The notes: generated from the sequence alone by a model not told the origin. 64,000 nucleotides of DNA from Polyangiaceae bacterium (GCA_009781005.1 WQYX01000003.1:1-64000); one strand, 5' to 3'; shown: positions 9,275-18,540, counted from the first letter of the stretch. Translations and numbers: made by a program.

Positions 9275-10840
9275 CTAATGGGAGTCGCCGATGAGATAGG
9301 CGAAGGAGGGCACGAGGACTTCCTCGGGCGATGCGCCACCGTTGGTGATGTGTCCGGAGCGGTCGATTGAAAATCCATGATCGCCCAAGACGAACAAGAG
9401 TGTTCTCGGTGCGAGACTCTGAATGTGACGAACGAGCGCGCCGGTCACCGTCTCGGCGATGTCGTCGAATGTTGCCATGACTTGTTCGGACGTCGTGCGC
9501 GGCCCCTGATCGAACGCGTCTTTCAGCATGGCTGGGACGATGTCGAGTTTGTAGAGTTCACGTGATCCGACGCGCAGGCGGCGCACGCTCTGTGCAACGC
9601 GGCCGCGCAGCGACTCCGACCCATCGTCGGCAACGGGTTCGCGCAACGCTTCCATGCCGCGCGCGAGAGTTTCGAGCTGGCGAAACGTTGTCGTTGGTAG
9701 GGCGCTCCAAAGGAGCATCTCGGACGCGAGCAACGAAACGGTTGCGCACGCGCTCCGCGCGAGCGCATCTCGCACCATGCAGCCGAGGTCGTAGCGCATC
9801 GAGTCGACGACGAGCACGTGCGTGGTGCGTGCATGATGCAAACGAGCAGTTTTGCTCGCGATGTCGTACGCGTCCATCACGAGGCGCGGTCGCCGTCCGG
9901 TCATGCCGAAGGTCGCGAACGCATCGCCGTACGTGCGCTCGAAGCTCCGACGGAATTCGTCGGAGGCGCGAAGCGCGCGCGGATCTTCGAGTCCAGAGGC
10001 GATCGCGTTCGCAAGCGGGACATAGTTCTCCGTGAAGAGCCGCTCGAGCGAAGCGAGTGGTTGCGATCCTCGCGCGTCGCCGAGTGTGCGCGCCCAGCCG
10101 CGCCAGAAGTTTGAGGGACCCACCGCTGAAGGACCTGGCGCGATCGACGGGAGTTCGGTTTCTACGACAACGAGCTCGTCGTGCGAGGCCACTTCGACGG
10201 TCTCCTCGGCGGTCCTCTGCGCCTCGACGGCTCGTGGCACGAGCAACGTATCAAGCCTCACGGGCTCGGCGTAACCGCGCGCACCGAGATCACCGTCGTC
10301 GACGAGAAGGACGAGCGGAGCGTTCACGGTCGTGCGAGCAAGCAACCGAAGAGTTGCACTGTCTTCCGGACTGAGCGCGGGTTTCGCGACCGCCGCAAGA
10401 GAGCCGACGAGGATCGCGATTCCGGTTGCACCCACGGTGCGCGCCCGGAAGAGTTGATCGGCGAGCAGTGCTTCCCCTTCGTCCGACATCGAGGACCACG
10501 CGGCGAGATACGGTGACGGCGCACCGCGCGCGGCGAGCTCGCGCTCGATTCGTTCACCGATGTGCTCGGCTAGCTGTGTGCGTGCGGACGGCGGCGGAGG
10601 CGGAACATTGACGACGACAGCTCCAGCGCCAAGCAACTCGACGGTTCTTTGCACGTGGGTCTCGGGGCTTTCGAACGCCACCTCACCATGCAGATCCGGC
10701 AAAGGCTTTGCGTCACGTGCGGTGCCCGAGTCCGCGGCCGTATCGTGTTCGGGCGTGATATCGGAATTGTCAACCGCGAGCACCTGCATGCTCGTCATGT
10801 GCCAAGATCGCGCGAAACTGGCCCAATTTATTGCGTCCAT
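9275..10840 (-). CDS. PglZ-like (alkaline phosphatase superfamily) domain protein
   Basis: HVLVVDSMRYDLGCMVRDAL and TLLFVLGDHGFSIDRSGHITNGGASPEEVLVP resemble PglZ metal-site motifs. Confidence 0.6.
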   Translation of the reverse strand: MDAINWASFARSWHMTSMQVLAVDNSDITPEHDTAADSGTARDAKPLPDLHGEVAFESPETHVQRTVELLGAGAVVVNVPPPPPSARTQLAEHIGERIERELAARGAPSPYLAAWSSMSDEGEALLADQLFRARTVGATGIAILVGSLAAVAKPALSPEDSATLRLLARTTVNAPLVLLVDDGDLGARGYAEPVRLDTLLVPRAVEAQRTAEETVEVASHDELVVVETELPSIAPGPSAVGPSNFWRGWARTLGDARGSQPLASLERLFTENYVPLANAIASGLEDPRALRASDEFRRSFERTYGDAFATFGMTGRRPRLVMDAYDIASKTARLHHARTTHVLVVDSMRYDLGCMVRDALARSACATVSLLASEMLLWSALPTTTFRQLETLARGMEALREPVADDGSESLRGRVAQSVRRLRVGSRELYKLDIVPAMLKDAFDQGPRTTSEQVMATFDDIAETVTGALVRHIQSLAPRTLLFVLGDHGFSIDRSGHITNGGASPEEVLVPSFAYLIGDSH

Positions 10841-10845
10841 TCGCG

Positions 10846-10874
10846 TTGACCATGACGGGCGGTCTACCTAGGCT
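10846..10874 (+). promoter_or_regulatory. Sigma-70-type promoter for the 6S-like RNA
   Basis: TTGACC (10846-10851), 17-nt spacer, TAGGCT (10869-10874); expected start ~10881. Confidence 0.55.
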
Positions 10875-10880
10875 TGATGC

Positions 10881-11090
10881 TGTTCCCTCTACTGGGTTTG
10901 TGATTCGCGGCTTTCATGATCCCCTTATGTAATGAACCAGGAGGGCATACGGTCGCTCAGTGTGCACGCCGGGCCGTCTCTTCGGAGCTCCGGATAACTC
11001 GGAAGCCTAAAGCGCGATCAGCGCCCACCACCTAGTCCTCATGGGCTAGGGGTTCATGACACCCGCACACGGCTCGGTGGTACGGAACGT
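10881..11090 (+). ncRNA. ssrS: 6S RNA (candidate)
   Basis: Closing stem GUUCC...acuggguuugug pairs with cacacggcucggu...GGAAC; CGGGCCGTC...GAAGCCTAAAGCGCGA...CACCTAGTCCTCATGGGCTAGGGGTTCATGACA resembles the E. coli 6S order CGGTCCGTCCGAGAAGCCTTAAAACTGCGA...CACCTTGAACCAAGGGTTCAAGGGTTACA; ~210 nt; promoter and terminator at both ends. Confidence 0.75.
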
Positions 11091-11094
11091 CTTC

Positions 11095-11136
11095 GCGGGC
11101 TCTCCCTTTTTATGGCGAGGGCCCGCGATCTTTTTT
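11095..11136 (+). terminator. Rho-independent terminator after the 6S-like RNA
   Basis: GCGGGCtctccctttttatggcgagGGCCCGC followed by gatcTTTTTT. Confidence 0.75.
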
Positions 11137-11139
11137 GTG

Positions 11140-11348
11140 GGCCGCTTTCGATTTGACGCGATCTCATCGTTGGGGCCTGCGCTGCGGTCCTCAAAGCCGA
11201 AGCAGGCTGTTCACTTCGCTTCGCTCCGTCGCTCTCACTGCACTCCGTCCAGCAGGGCTGGACTCCGTGCAGTTCGAGTCCGGTCGCATCCCATGCCCCG
11301 CCTCGACCTCGCGTCAACTTGAAAGCGGCCTAACTTGAAAGCGGCCTA
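11140..11348 (+). repeat. Dispersed repeat family A, long copy with duplicated right end
   Basis: GGCCGCTTTCGATTTGACGCG...CGCGTCAACTTGAAAGCGGCC; 16-bp ACTTGAAAGCGGCCTA in tandem at 11317-11348; internal hairpin 11238-11272. Confidence 0.85.
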
Positions 11349-11374
11349 GATACTTTCGTATTCTCGCCGTCCTT

Positions 11375-11896
11375 ATGTCAGAGCCTGTTCGCACTGCGCC
11401 GAAGGTCGGCATCATCATGGGCTCCGTGTCGGATTGGGACACGATGTCGAACGCGGCGTCGATGCTCGACAAACTCGGCGTATCCTTCGAGGTCCACGTT
11501 GTCTCGGCGCATCGCACGCCAGATCTTCTCTTCGATTATGCGGCAACGGCGGAGTCTCGCGGTCTCGAGTGCATCATTGCAGGCGCCGGTGGCGCGGCGC
11601 ATCTGCCGGGTATGACCGCGTCGAAAACGCTCTTGCCGGTGCTCGGTGTCCCGGTCGAATCGCGTGTGCTTCGCGGTGTCGATTCGCTTTTGTCCATCGT
11701 GCAGATGCCAGCCGGTGTGCCCGTCGCAACGTTCGCAATTGGCAAGGCCGGCGCGATCAACGCAGCGCTCTTCGCCGCTGAGATCCTCGCACGACGTGAT
11801 CCGGCCGTGCGCGCCGCGATCGCTCGCCATCGCGAAGACCAGACAGCGGCGGTTTTGAAGCAGCCCGATCCGCGTGTGACACCGGAAGGAGCGTGA
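11375..11896 (+). CDS. purE: 5-(carboxyamino)imidazole ribonucleotide mutase PurE
   Basis: [57 protein letters not shown]. Confidence 0.97.
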   Translation: MSEPVRTAPKVGIIMGSVSDWDTMSNAASMLDKLGVSFEVHVVSAHRTPDLLFDYAATAESRGLECIIAGAGGAAHLPGMTASKTLLPVLGVPVESRVLRGVDSLLSIVQMPAGVPVATFAIGKAGAINAALFAAEILARRDPAVRAAIARHREDQTAAVLKQPDPRVTPEGA

Positions 11897-11897
11897 C

Positions 11898-12992
11898 GTG
11901 ACGATTGGTGTTCTTGGCGGGGGTCAGCTCGGACGCATGATTGCTTTGGCTGGTTACGGACTCGGCCAGCGCTTCATGTTCCTCGACCCGAGCACCGAAT
12001 CCACGGCGGGTCACGTTGGCAGTCTGTGCGTCGGCACCTACGACAACGAGGAGCGCCTCTCTTTTCTCGCGCGCAAAAGTGACGTCGTCACTTACGAATT
12101 CGAGAACGTGCCCGTCGCGTCCGCGCGCTTTCTGAACGAACTCGTGCGCGTCTACCCGCCCCCGCGCGCACTCGAGGTGAGCCAAGATCGCGTCGTCGAG
12201 AAAGAATTCTTCGCTGGGCTCGGCATACCCACACCAACGTTTGCCGCGGTGTCGACCCTTGCCGAACTCAAAGCAGCCGTCTCGCATATCGGCCTGCCTG
12301 CGGTGCTTAAGACGCGCCGCTTCGGTTACGACGGCAAAGGTCAGTGGATATTACACACAACGGAAGATGTCGCGCGCGCGTGGGAAGCGCTTGGCGCGGT
12401 GCCGCTCATCGTGGAGGCGTTCGTGTCCTTCGAACGCGAGATGTCGATTTTGTGTGTGCGCTCGAAAGCGGGTGAGACGCGCTTCTGGTCGCTCGTCGAA
12501 AATGCACACCGCGGCGGCATTCTCCGGTGCTCGTTGCCCAAGAGCAATGCGTGGACGCCGGAGCTCCAAGAGCACGCCGAGGCGTACGCCACGCGCGTGC
12601 TCGCGGAACTCGATTACGTCGGCGTGCTCGCGATCGAGCTCTTCGTCGTGGGCGATCGGATCCTCGTCAACGAGATGGCGCCGCGTGTACACAACTCGGG
12701 ACACTGGACGATTGAAGGCGCGGAGACGAGTCAGTTCGAAAATCACGTGCGCGCCATCCTTGGGTTGCCGCTTGGCTCCACGCGCATGGTGGGTCACGCA
12801 GGCATGCTCAACGTGATCGGTCGCATGCCTTCGCGCGACGCCGTGCTCGCTATCGAAGGCGCGCACTTGCATGCCTACGGCAAGGACGCCGCGCCGGGCC
12901 GCAAGATCGGTCACGTCACGGTTCGTGCAGAAACTCGCGAGGAGCTCGCACGCAAGCTCGAGACACTCGTCTCGATCGTCGACGTCGACTGA
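11898..12992 (+). CDS. purK: 5-(carboxyamino)imidazole ribonucleotide synthase PurK
   Basis: IGVLGGGQLGRMIALAGY, ATP-grasp RFGYDGKGQW, NEMAPRVHNSGHWTIEGAETSQFENHVRAI. Confidence 0.97.
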   Translation: MTIGVLGGGQLGRMIALAGYGLGQRFMFLDPSTESTAGHVGSLCVGTYDNEERLSFLARKSDVVTYEFENVPVASARFLNELVRVYPPPRALEVSQDRVVEKEFFAGLGIPTPTFAAVSTLAELKAAVSHIGLPAVLKTRRFGYDGKGQWILHTTEDVARAWEALGAVPLIVEAFVSFEREMSILCVRSKAGETRFWSLVENAHRGGILRCSLPKSNAWTPELQEHAEAYATRVLAELDYVGVLAIELFVVGDRILVNEMAPRVHNSGHWTIEGAETSQFENHVRAILGLPLGSTRMVGHAGMLNVIGRMPSRDAVLAIEGAHLHAYGKDAAPGRKIGHVTVRAETREELARKLETLVSIVDVD

Positions 12993-12997
12993 TCGCG

Positions 12998-13831
12998 TCA
13001 AAGCGGACGCGGGCCAAAACGAGAGATGAACTCACGATGCAGCGCGTGCACCGGCAGGCGGCCTTGCTCGATCTCGCGACGACGGTAGCCGCTCGAGAGA
13101 TCCTGAACTTCGATGGATCGATCTGTGCTCACCGCAAAACGCACGCGCCAATCCTTGACGGCGACAATGAGTTCGCCGCTGTGCAGATTCCGTTTGATGC
13201 GCCGGTAGGGGTGAGGCTCTGGACCGAGGGCAAGGGCATTCTCGATGCGTCTTCGGAGATCGAGCGGCGCAGGCGATGATTCCGCGTCGCTGGAGGCACG
13301 CTCGGCGATGAACGCGAGCTCGGTTTCGGCGGCCGGCGTGAACGTGACGACCCAGTTCGCGACGGGATCACGCTTGTCTAGCCAACCGGCGTTCGCGTCG
13401 GGGAAGACGTCGGCGTAAGCGAGGTACGGTTTGAGATCGAGGACGGGGGTGCCGTCGAGCATGTCCACGTCGCGAACGTGCAGCGTGAGACCTTCGACGC
13501 GCTCGAGGACCACGGCGCTCATGCCGATTGGGTTCGGGCGGTGAGGCGAGCGCGTCGCGAATACGCCGCGTTTGCGGTCGCTTCGCGGCGGAAGCACCTT
13601 ACCAAAAACACTTGTACTATGCACGCGATCGAACCAGAAGAGGACCCAGATGCGATTGAAGCCTTCGAGATCGGCGAGCGCATGCTCGTATTCGGCAAGG
13701 ATCTCGATCGTCGCCCGAGCGCTCCCGGCCACGACGCCTTGGCGCGGCGCTTGGGATTTCTCGGTGAACGGAGAGTGCACGAAGCCGATGGGACGGACCG
13801 CGTACGTTGGGACTTCGCGAGGCCCGGGCAC
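12998..13831 (-). CDS. trmO: TrmO/TsaA-like tRNA methyltransferase (VirR/YaeB family)
   Basis: VRPIGFVHSPFTEKSQAPRQG, FATRSPHRPNPIGMSAVVLERVEG, MLDGTPVLDLKPYL. Confidence 0.85.
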   Translation of the reverse strand: MPGPREVPTYAVRPIGFVHSPFTEKSQAPRQGVVAGSARATIEILAEYEHALADLEGFNRIWVLFWFDRVHSTSVFGKVLPPRSDRKRGVFATRSPHRPNPIGMSAVVLERVEGLTLHVRDVDMLDGTPVLDLKPYLAYADVFPDANAGWLDKRDPVANWVVTFTPAAETELAFIAERASSDAESSPAPLDLRRRIENALALGPEPHPYRRIKRNLHSGELIVAVKDWRVRFAVSTDRSIEVQDLSSGYRRREIEQGRLPVHALHREFISRFGPRPL

Positions 13832-13853
13832 GCCCGCTTGCTAACACATTTGC

Positions 13854-15062
13854 TCAAGGGGCGCGGTCGTCCGCAGGTTCTTCGGCGCTCGCGTCCACCG
13901 TGATCTCGAACCTGCCAATCTTTGCTTCGCGCGCGCTCGGCAGTGCCTGCCCGGTGCCTGGCGGCGCGTCCGCGGTCGCGTCGGTCTCTGGTTGCCGGGC
14001 TGGCGTTGGCGTGGGCGGGACAACGCCGCTCGCGATGGTCGCCACGCCTACGAGCTCCGCGCTCTTCGTTTTGGCATCGCGCGTACGGTCCGTCCCCGCC
14101 AGGAGCAACGCCGCACCGAGCGTTGCGCCGATCGCCGCCGCCGACACGAGCGCGACGGCCGATCCGCGGAGCACTCGTCGTGTGACGGGCGCGTGCGAAG
14201 ACGACGTCGTTTCGGTGAGACTGCTCGTGACCGGTGGAGGCGCGGGCCGCGGCTCGTGTGTCCGCGAAGACGCGGGCAAGAGACCTCCACGCGCAAGGAG
14301 GAACGCGGCGTTTCGAGCGGAAGGATGTCCGAGCGGCCCGAAGGGAACCAGCGCCTCGGCGAAGTCGGCGACGTTCCTGAATGACTCGTTGTCCTGCGGA
14401 CGCGTCGCGCGGAGGATCGCGTGAGCGAGGCCGCTCGGCAGCGTTGATGCAACCTTTAAGTTGCGTACCTCGAGCTCGCCCGTCACGAGCACGAGGAGCA
14501 GTTCTCCAAGACGTGCGATGTCCGGATCCATGTCGGCGGACGTGAGGTTCGAGTCTTTGCTTTGCCAAGCGAGCTTCACGCTCGGTGTCTCGTGAGGACT
14601 ATGTGTAAGATACACATGATAGGCGTCGATGGCGCCGCGGAACATGCCGAGGGAGTGAGCTTCGGCAACGGCTTCGCATGACTCGAGTGTCCAGGCAACG
14701 GCTTGCTCGATCGCCATTGCACCACGACGGTGCACTTCGTCTGCGAGTGTCGTCAGACAGAGCTCGCGCACGACGAAGGGACTTCCGTTTGGCAGCGCGC
14801 CGGCGTCGATCACGCGGAGCACGTGCGAGCCCTCGAGACGGCGCGCGAGCGCAGCGTCGTGCTGCGCGCGTGTGCGGCTCTCGGCGTCGGGCAACGTGAT
14901 CACCTCGATTGCGACCGAGTTGCCGCTCCGTCGATCTCTGGCTTCGAAGACGACGGTGGCGTCCGTCCGCATGAGCGCGTGTTCGAGCTCGTAGCATCGC
15001 GACAGCGCCTCACCGAGCTCCGGGGGCACTACGTCGGGATGTTCACTCCTCGACGAAATCAT
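13854..15062 (-). CDS. Kinase-fold protein lacking catalytic motifs (pseudokinase-like) with TM segment
   Basis: Kinase-like layout but VAIEVI, SLGMFRGAIDAYHVYL and VKLAWQS where VAIKxx, HRDxxxxN and DFG are expected. Confidence 0.65.
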   Translation of the reverse strand: MISSRSEHPDVVPPELGEALSRCYELEHALMRTDATVVFEARDRRSGNSVAIEVITLPDAESRTRAQHDAALARRLEGSHVLRVIDAGALPNGSPFVVRELCLTTLADEVHRRGAMAIEQAVAWTLESCEAVAEAHSLGMFRGAIDAYHVYLTHSPHETPSVKLAWQSKDSNLTSADMDPDIARLGELLLVLVTGELEVRNLKVASTLPSGLAHAILRATRPQDNESFRNVADFAEALVPFGPLGHPSARNAAFLLARGGLLPASSRTHEPRPAPPPVTSSLTETTSSSHAPVTRRVLRGSAVALVSAAAIGATLGAALLLAGTDRTRDAKTKSAELVGVATIASGVVPPTPTPARQPETDATADAPPGTGQALPSAREAKIGRFEITVDASAEEPADDRAP

Positions 15063-15129
15063 TGTCCTCGCCGGCGAGCAACACACGTACCTAGCAGTCG
15101 ATGTCGCTCGACCATGTAGATTTCGGATC

Positions 15130-16248
15130 GTGCGACGTTCGCAGCGAAAGACCCTGGCGCTCCTCGTGTTCTCCGTCGCACTGGTCTTGCGCACGGTTTC
15201 GGCGTTCGCGCATGCGGTGGGTCTGTCGAGCGCGGAGTACGCGGCGAGGGACGGGTCGCTCGCCATGAAGGCGACGTTCGCTCGCTCCGAGATCGCGTCG
15301 CTCGTGCCGTCGCTCGACGCAAACGGAGATGGTCACGTCACGGCGATGGAGGTCAAATCCGCAGGCAGCGATCTCGAGCGTCAGGTGCTCGAACGCATCG
15401 TCGTAACGGGCGATGGTGCAGTGTGCCCCGCCGTGCTGATCGACGCAGCGCTCACGGACACCGACGGCTTCTCACTTCGCGCGCGCTACGACTGCCCGGC
15501 ACGTGTTGCGACATTTTCGGTGAACGTGGCTCTCTTGGACGACTTGCCGCCGGGTCACAGACATCTTGCGCGCGTGATCGGAAGGACCTCCGAGGATGTG
15601 ATCCTCGTGAAGGGCCGATCCTCGTTCACGGTGGCTGCTTGCGCGGCTGGCGAGGGCGCGCCGTCCTCTGCGTCTACGTCAGATCTCGTTCCGCCACGCC
15701 CGCAAGGTGCGATCGCGTTCTTCGTGATGGGCATCGAGCACATTCTGACCGGCTACGATCACTTGCTCTTTCTCTTCGGTCTCGTGCTCGTGACGTCACG
15801 CTTGCGCGATCTTCTCCTCGTGGTGACGGCGTTCACCGTCGGCCACTCGTTGACACTTGCGCTCGCCGTGACCTCGGTCTTCGCGCCGAGCACGCGCTTC
15901 ATCGAGCCGATGATCGCGCTCTCCATCGCGTACGTCGGGATCGACAACCTCTTCGCTCCGAACCCGGCGAAACGCTGGCAGATCACGCTACCGTTCGGTC
16001 TCCTGCATGGCTTCGGCTTCGCGAGCGCACTTCGTTCGGTCACGCTCCATCGAGCGGAAATCCCTGTGGCACTCGCGGCGTTCAACATAGGCGTCGAGGT
16101 CGGGCAAGTCGCGGTCATGGTGGTGCTCGCGGCGATCCTCGTCGTCGCGCGTCAAAGGCAATGGCTTGGTGCGCGACGCGTGCGCATCTTGTCCATTCTC
16201 ATCGCGATAACAGGTGTGGTGTGGTTCACGGTGCGGCTCATTGCCTAA
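15130..16248 (+). CDS. HupE/UreJ family membrane protein with EF-hand-like N-terminal segment
   Basis: FVMGIEHILTGYDHLLFLFGLVLV, FTVGHSLTLALA, FGLLHGFGFASALR; DANGDGHVTAMEV. Confidence 0.88.
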   Translation: MRRSQRKTLALLVFSVALVLRTVSAFAHAVGLSSAEYAARDGSLAMKATFARSEIASLVPSLDANGDGHVTAMEVKSAGSDLERQVLERIVVTGDGAVCPAVLIDAALTDTDGFSLRARYDCPARVATFSVNVALLDDLPPGHRHLARVIGRTSEDVILVKGRSSFTVAACAAGEGAPSSASTSDLVPPRPQGAIAFFVMGIEHILTGYDHLLFLFGLVLVTSRLRDLLLVVTAFTVGHSLTLALAVTSVFAPSTRFIEPMIALSIAYVGIDNLFAPNPAKRWQITLPFGLLHGFGFASALRSVTLHRAEIPVALAAFNIGVEVGQVAVMVVLAAILVVARQRQWLGARRVRILSILIAITGVVWFTVRLIA

Positions 16249-16339
16249 AAAAGAAGAGCCCAAAGATGCACTGCGTTGAAATGACAATGCCAAGGAGGAC
16301 TTTCCGTCCTCGCAAAATTCGCGGTAAAAGGCGCAAACA

Positions 16340-17401
16340 ATGATTATCCCTGTTTCCTCCGGGGGCTCCGGTGTGCCGCGCGCGGCGGCTAATATGGATA
16401 TGAAGCTGGGCACCTTTACCGAGTTCTCACCGGACGTCGCGCTCAGCGTTCATGCGCTCATGCTCCAAGCGCGTGTGTTCGAAGAGCGCTTGATTGCGAT
16501 GTACAAACAGGGCGACGGTTACTTCTGGGTCGGAGGGCCGGGAGAAGAAGCCTTCAACATCCCGCTTGGGTTGCTCGTCAATAAGGGGCAGGGGCTCGAC
16601 CACGATTTTCTGCACTTGCACTACCGCTCGGCGGCCACGCTGCTCGCGATGGGCGCGGATCCGGTCGACTCGCTCCGCCAGATGAAGAACACCGCGACCG
16701 ACCCTTACTCGCGCGGGCGAAACTTCGTCGGTCATGCATCGATACGCAAGTGGAACGTCGCGCCCATCAGCTCGCCCATCGAGGTTCAATTCTCGATTGC
16801 CATTGGCACGGCGGAAGCGCAGCGCAAGACGAAGTCGAAGGGCATCACGATCGTGCAAGGTGGTGATGCGGGTACGGCCGAAGGCGATTTCTCGACGTGC
16901 CTCGTGTGGAGCTCGCGCAAAGGTTCGGAGCTTCCGATCCTCATCCTCGTCGCCAACAACAAATACGGTATCTCTACGCCTTACGAAGGGCAGCACGGCG
17001 AAGTATGCATTTCCGACCGCGGGAAGGCTTTCAAAATTCGGGGCGCCACGATCGACGGCAATGATCCCGAAGTAAGCTGGGCGGCCATCGGGGCAGCCAT
17101 GCACTACGTCCGCACGGAGCGAAAGCCGTTCTTGCTTGAGGCCATGGTCTCGCGTCTGCACGGTCACTCGTCTGCTTCCGGCGCGAACTTCGTCAAAAAC
17201 GAAATCGATTGCATTGCCCGTTTCGAGCACAAACTCGAAGAGCGCGGGCTCCTGACGCGCGCACAGATGAACGAGATGCGGGCTCACTTCACCGCGGAGC
17301 TGCTCGAGGCGAGCAAGCGCGTTCGCAAAGAGCCGCAGCCGTTGCCCGAGACGATTTGGGATTACGTGTACGCCGACAAGAACCGGAGAGAAGTCAACTG
17401 A
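16340..17401 (+). CDS. 2-oxoacid dehydrogenase E1 component subunit alpha
   Basis: TPP-binding region GDAGTAEGDFSTCLVWSS...LPILILVANNKYGIST; LHGHSSASGA. Confidence 0.92.
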   Translation: MIIPVSSGGSGVPRAAANMDMKLGTFTEFSPDVALSVHALMLQARVFEERLIAMYKQGDGYFWVGGPGEEAFNIPLGLLVNKGQGLDHDFLHLHYRSAATLLAMGADPVDSLRQMKNTATDPYSRGRNFVGHASIRKWNVAPISSPIEVQFSIAIGTAEAQRKTKSKGITIVQGGDAGTAEGDFSTCLVWSSRKGSELPILILVANNKYGISTPYEGQHGEVCISDRGKAFKIRGATIDGNDPEVSWAAIGAAMHYVRTERKPFLLEAMVSRLHGHSSASGANFVKNEIDCIARFEHKLEERGLLTRAQMNEMRAHFTAELLEASKRVRKEPQPLPETIWDYVYADKNRREVN

Positions 17402-18462
17402 TGGCTACCATGATTCAAGCCATCCGCATGGCGCTTCACGTGGGAGAAGAGCGCCTTGGTGTCACGGATATTTTCGGCCAGGACGTGGGGCCGCCGCTCG
17501 GCGGCGTTTTCACGGGTACGCAGGGTCTCGAGACAGCGTGGAACTCGCCGCTCGACGAGCGCGGGATCATCGGCATGGCCATTGGTCTGGCGCTCGCAGG
17601 CCGAAAGCCCATCGCCGAAATTCAGTTTTGCGATTACGCATTCAATTCCATCGATATGCTGAAGATCGCCGGTAATACGTATTGGGCGAGCGCCGGCGAT
17701 TGGAATGTACCGCTCGTCATGATGACGCCCGTAGGCGCTGGCATTCGTGGCAGTATTTACCATTCCCATTCCTTCGATGCGCAGGCCACGCGAATCCCTG
17801 GTTGGAAAATCGTCATGCCGTCGAATCCGCGTGACGCGTACGGCCTCATGCTCAGCGCCATCGTGGATCCGAATCCGGTCATGTTTCTCGAACCCAAAGC
17901 GTTGCTCCGCGTGAAGGGCCGCGATGGCGAAGAAATTCCGGGCGAACCGGGCGATCCCAAGGCATTGTCGAAAATGATCGATGCGCCTCTCGGAGATCGC
18001 TCCGCGTGGAAGCCAGCGTGGCCGAAACTCGAAGAGTACTACGTTTCCATCGGGAAGGCGCGCGTCGCGCGCGCCGGTAAGGACGTCACCGTGCTCACGT
18101 ACGGGCGCAACGTTCCCATGTGTCTCGCGGCCGCCGGAGAGCTCGCGAAAGATGGAATCGATGCGGAAATCATCGACCTTCGTTCGCTATATCCCTACGA
18201 CTGGCCGGCCATCAAAGACAGCGTGCGAAAGACACATCGCGTGCTTTGCGTGAACGAGGATACGGAGATTACCAACTTTGGTGAGCACCTCATTCGGCGC
18301 ATCATCGAGGAGCTCTTTTACGAACTGCACGCACCACCCAAGCTGCTCGCGGGCGCCCACCTCCCAGGTGTTGGCCTTGCCGACGCTCTCGAGCGCGCGA
18401 CCATCCCGCAAACGAGCGGCATCAAAGCGGCGATCGACACCCTCGCCCGCCATCAACCTTAG
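17401..18462 (+). CDS. 2-oxoacid dehydrogenase E1 component subunit beta
   Basis: MATMIQAIRMALH, GPPLGGVFTGTQGL, AEIQFCDYAFNSIDML; stop TAG overlaps repeat B. Confidence 0.92.
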   Translation: MATMIQAIRMALHVGEERLGVTDIFGQDVGPPLGGVFTGTQGLETAWNSPLDERGIIGMAIGLALAGRKPIAEIQFCDYAFNSIDMLKIAGNTYWASAGDWNVPLVMMTPVGAGIRGSIYHSHSFDAQATRIPGWKIVMPSNPRDAYGLMLSAIVDPNPVMFLEPKALLRVKGRDGEEIPGEPGDPKALSKMIDAPLGDRSAWKPAWPKLEEYYVSIGKARVARAGKDVTVLTYGRNVPMCLAAAGELAKDGIDAEIIDLRSLYPYDWPAIKDSVRKTHRVLCVNEDTEITNFGEHLIRRIIEELFYELHAPPKLLAGAHLPGVGLADALERATIPQTSGIKAAIDTLARHQP

Positions 18463-18540
18463 AGCGAGTTCGACAGCCGTCGCGAGCGAATCGAGGCTAG
18501 GGCGGAGCGCGAGGAGCCCACGAAAGCGCAGGCACCGTGC
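18462..18540 (+). repeat. Dispersed repeat family B, truncated copy
   Basis: TTA|GAGCGAGTTCGACAGCCGTCGCGAGCGAATCGAGGCTAGGGCGGAGCGCGAGGAGCCC...GCGCAGGCACCG, near-identical to 33714 onward; right TIR missing. Confidence 0.85.

Noticed and set aside
9275-10840. BREX defence locus
   Set aside because: Only one PglZ-like protein; neighbours are housekeeping genes.
11140-11348. Family A as part of the 6S RNA
   Set aside because: It begins after the U-tract terminator and occurs elsewhere without 6S-like sequence.
16427-17287. Minus-strand 286-aa ORF opposite E1 alpha
   Set aside because: Composition Arg/Asp/Glu-rich shadow of a well-recognised gene; no domain motifs.
18187-18540. C-terminal part of minus ORF 18187-18690 as a genuine protein
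   Set aside because: Residues derive from repeat B and from antisense of E1 beta; only the first ~50 codons look gene-like.
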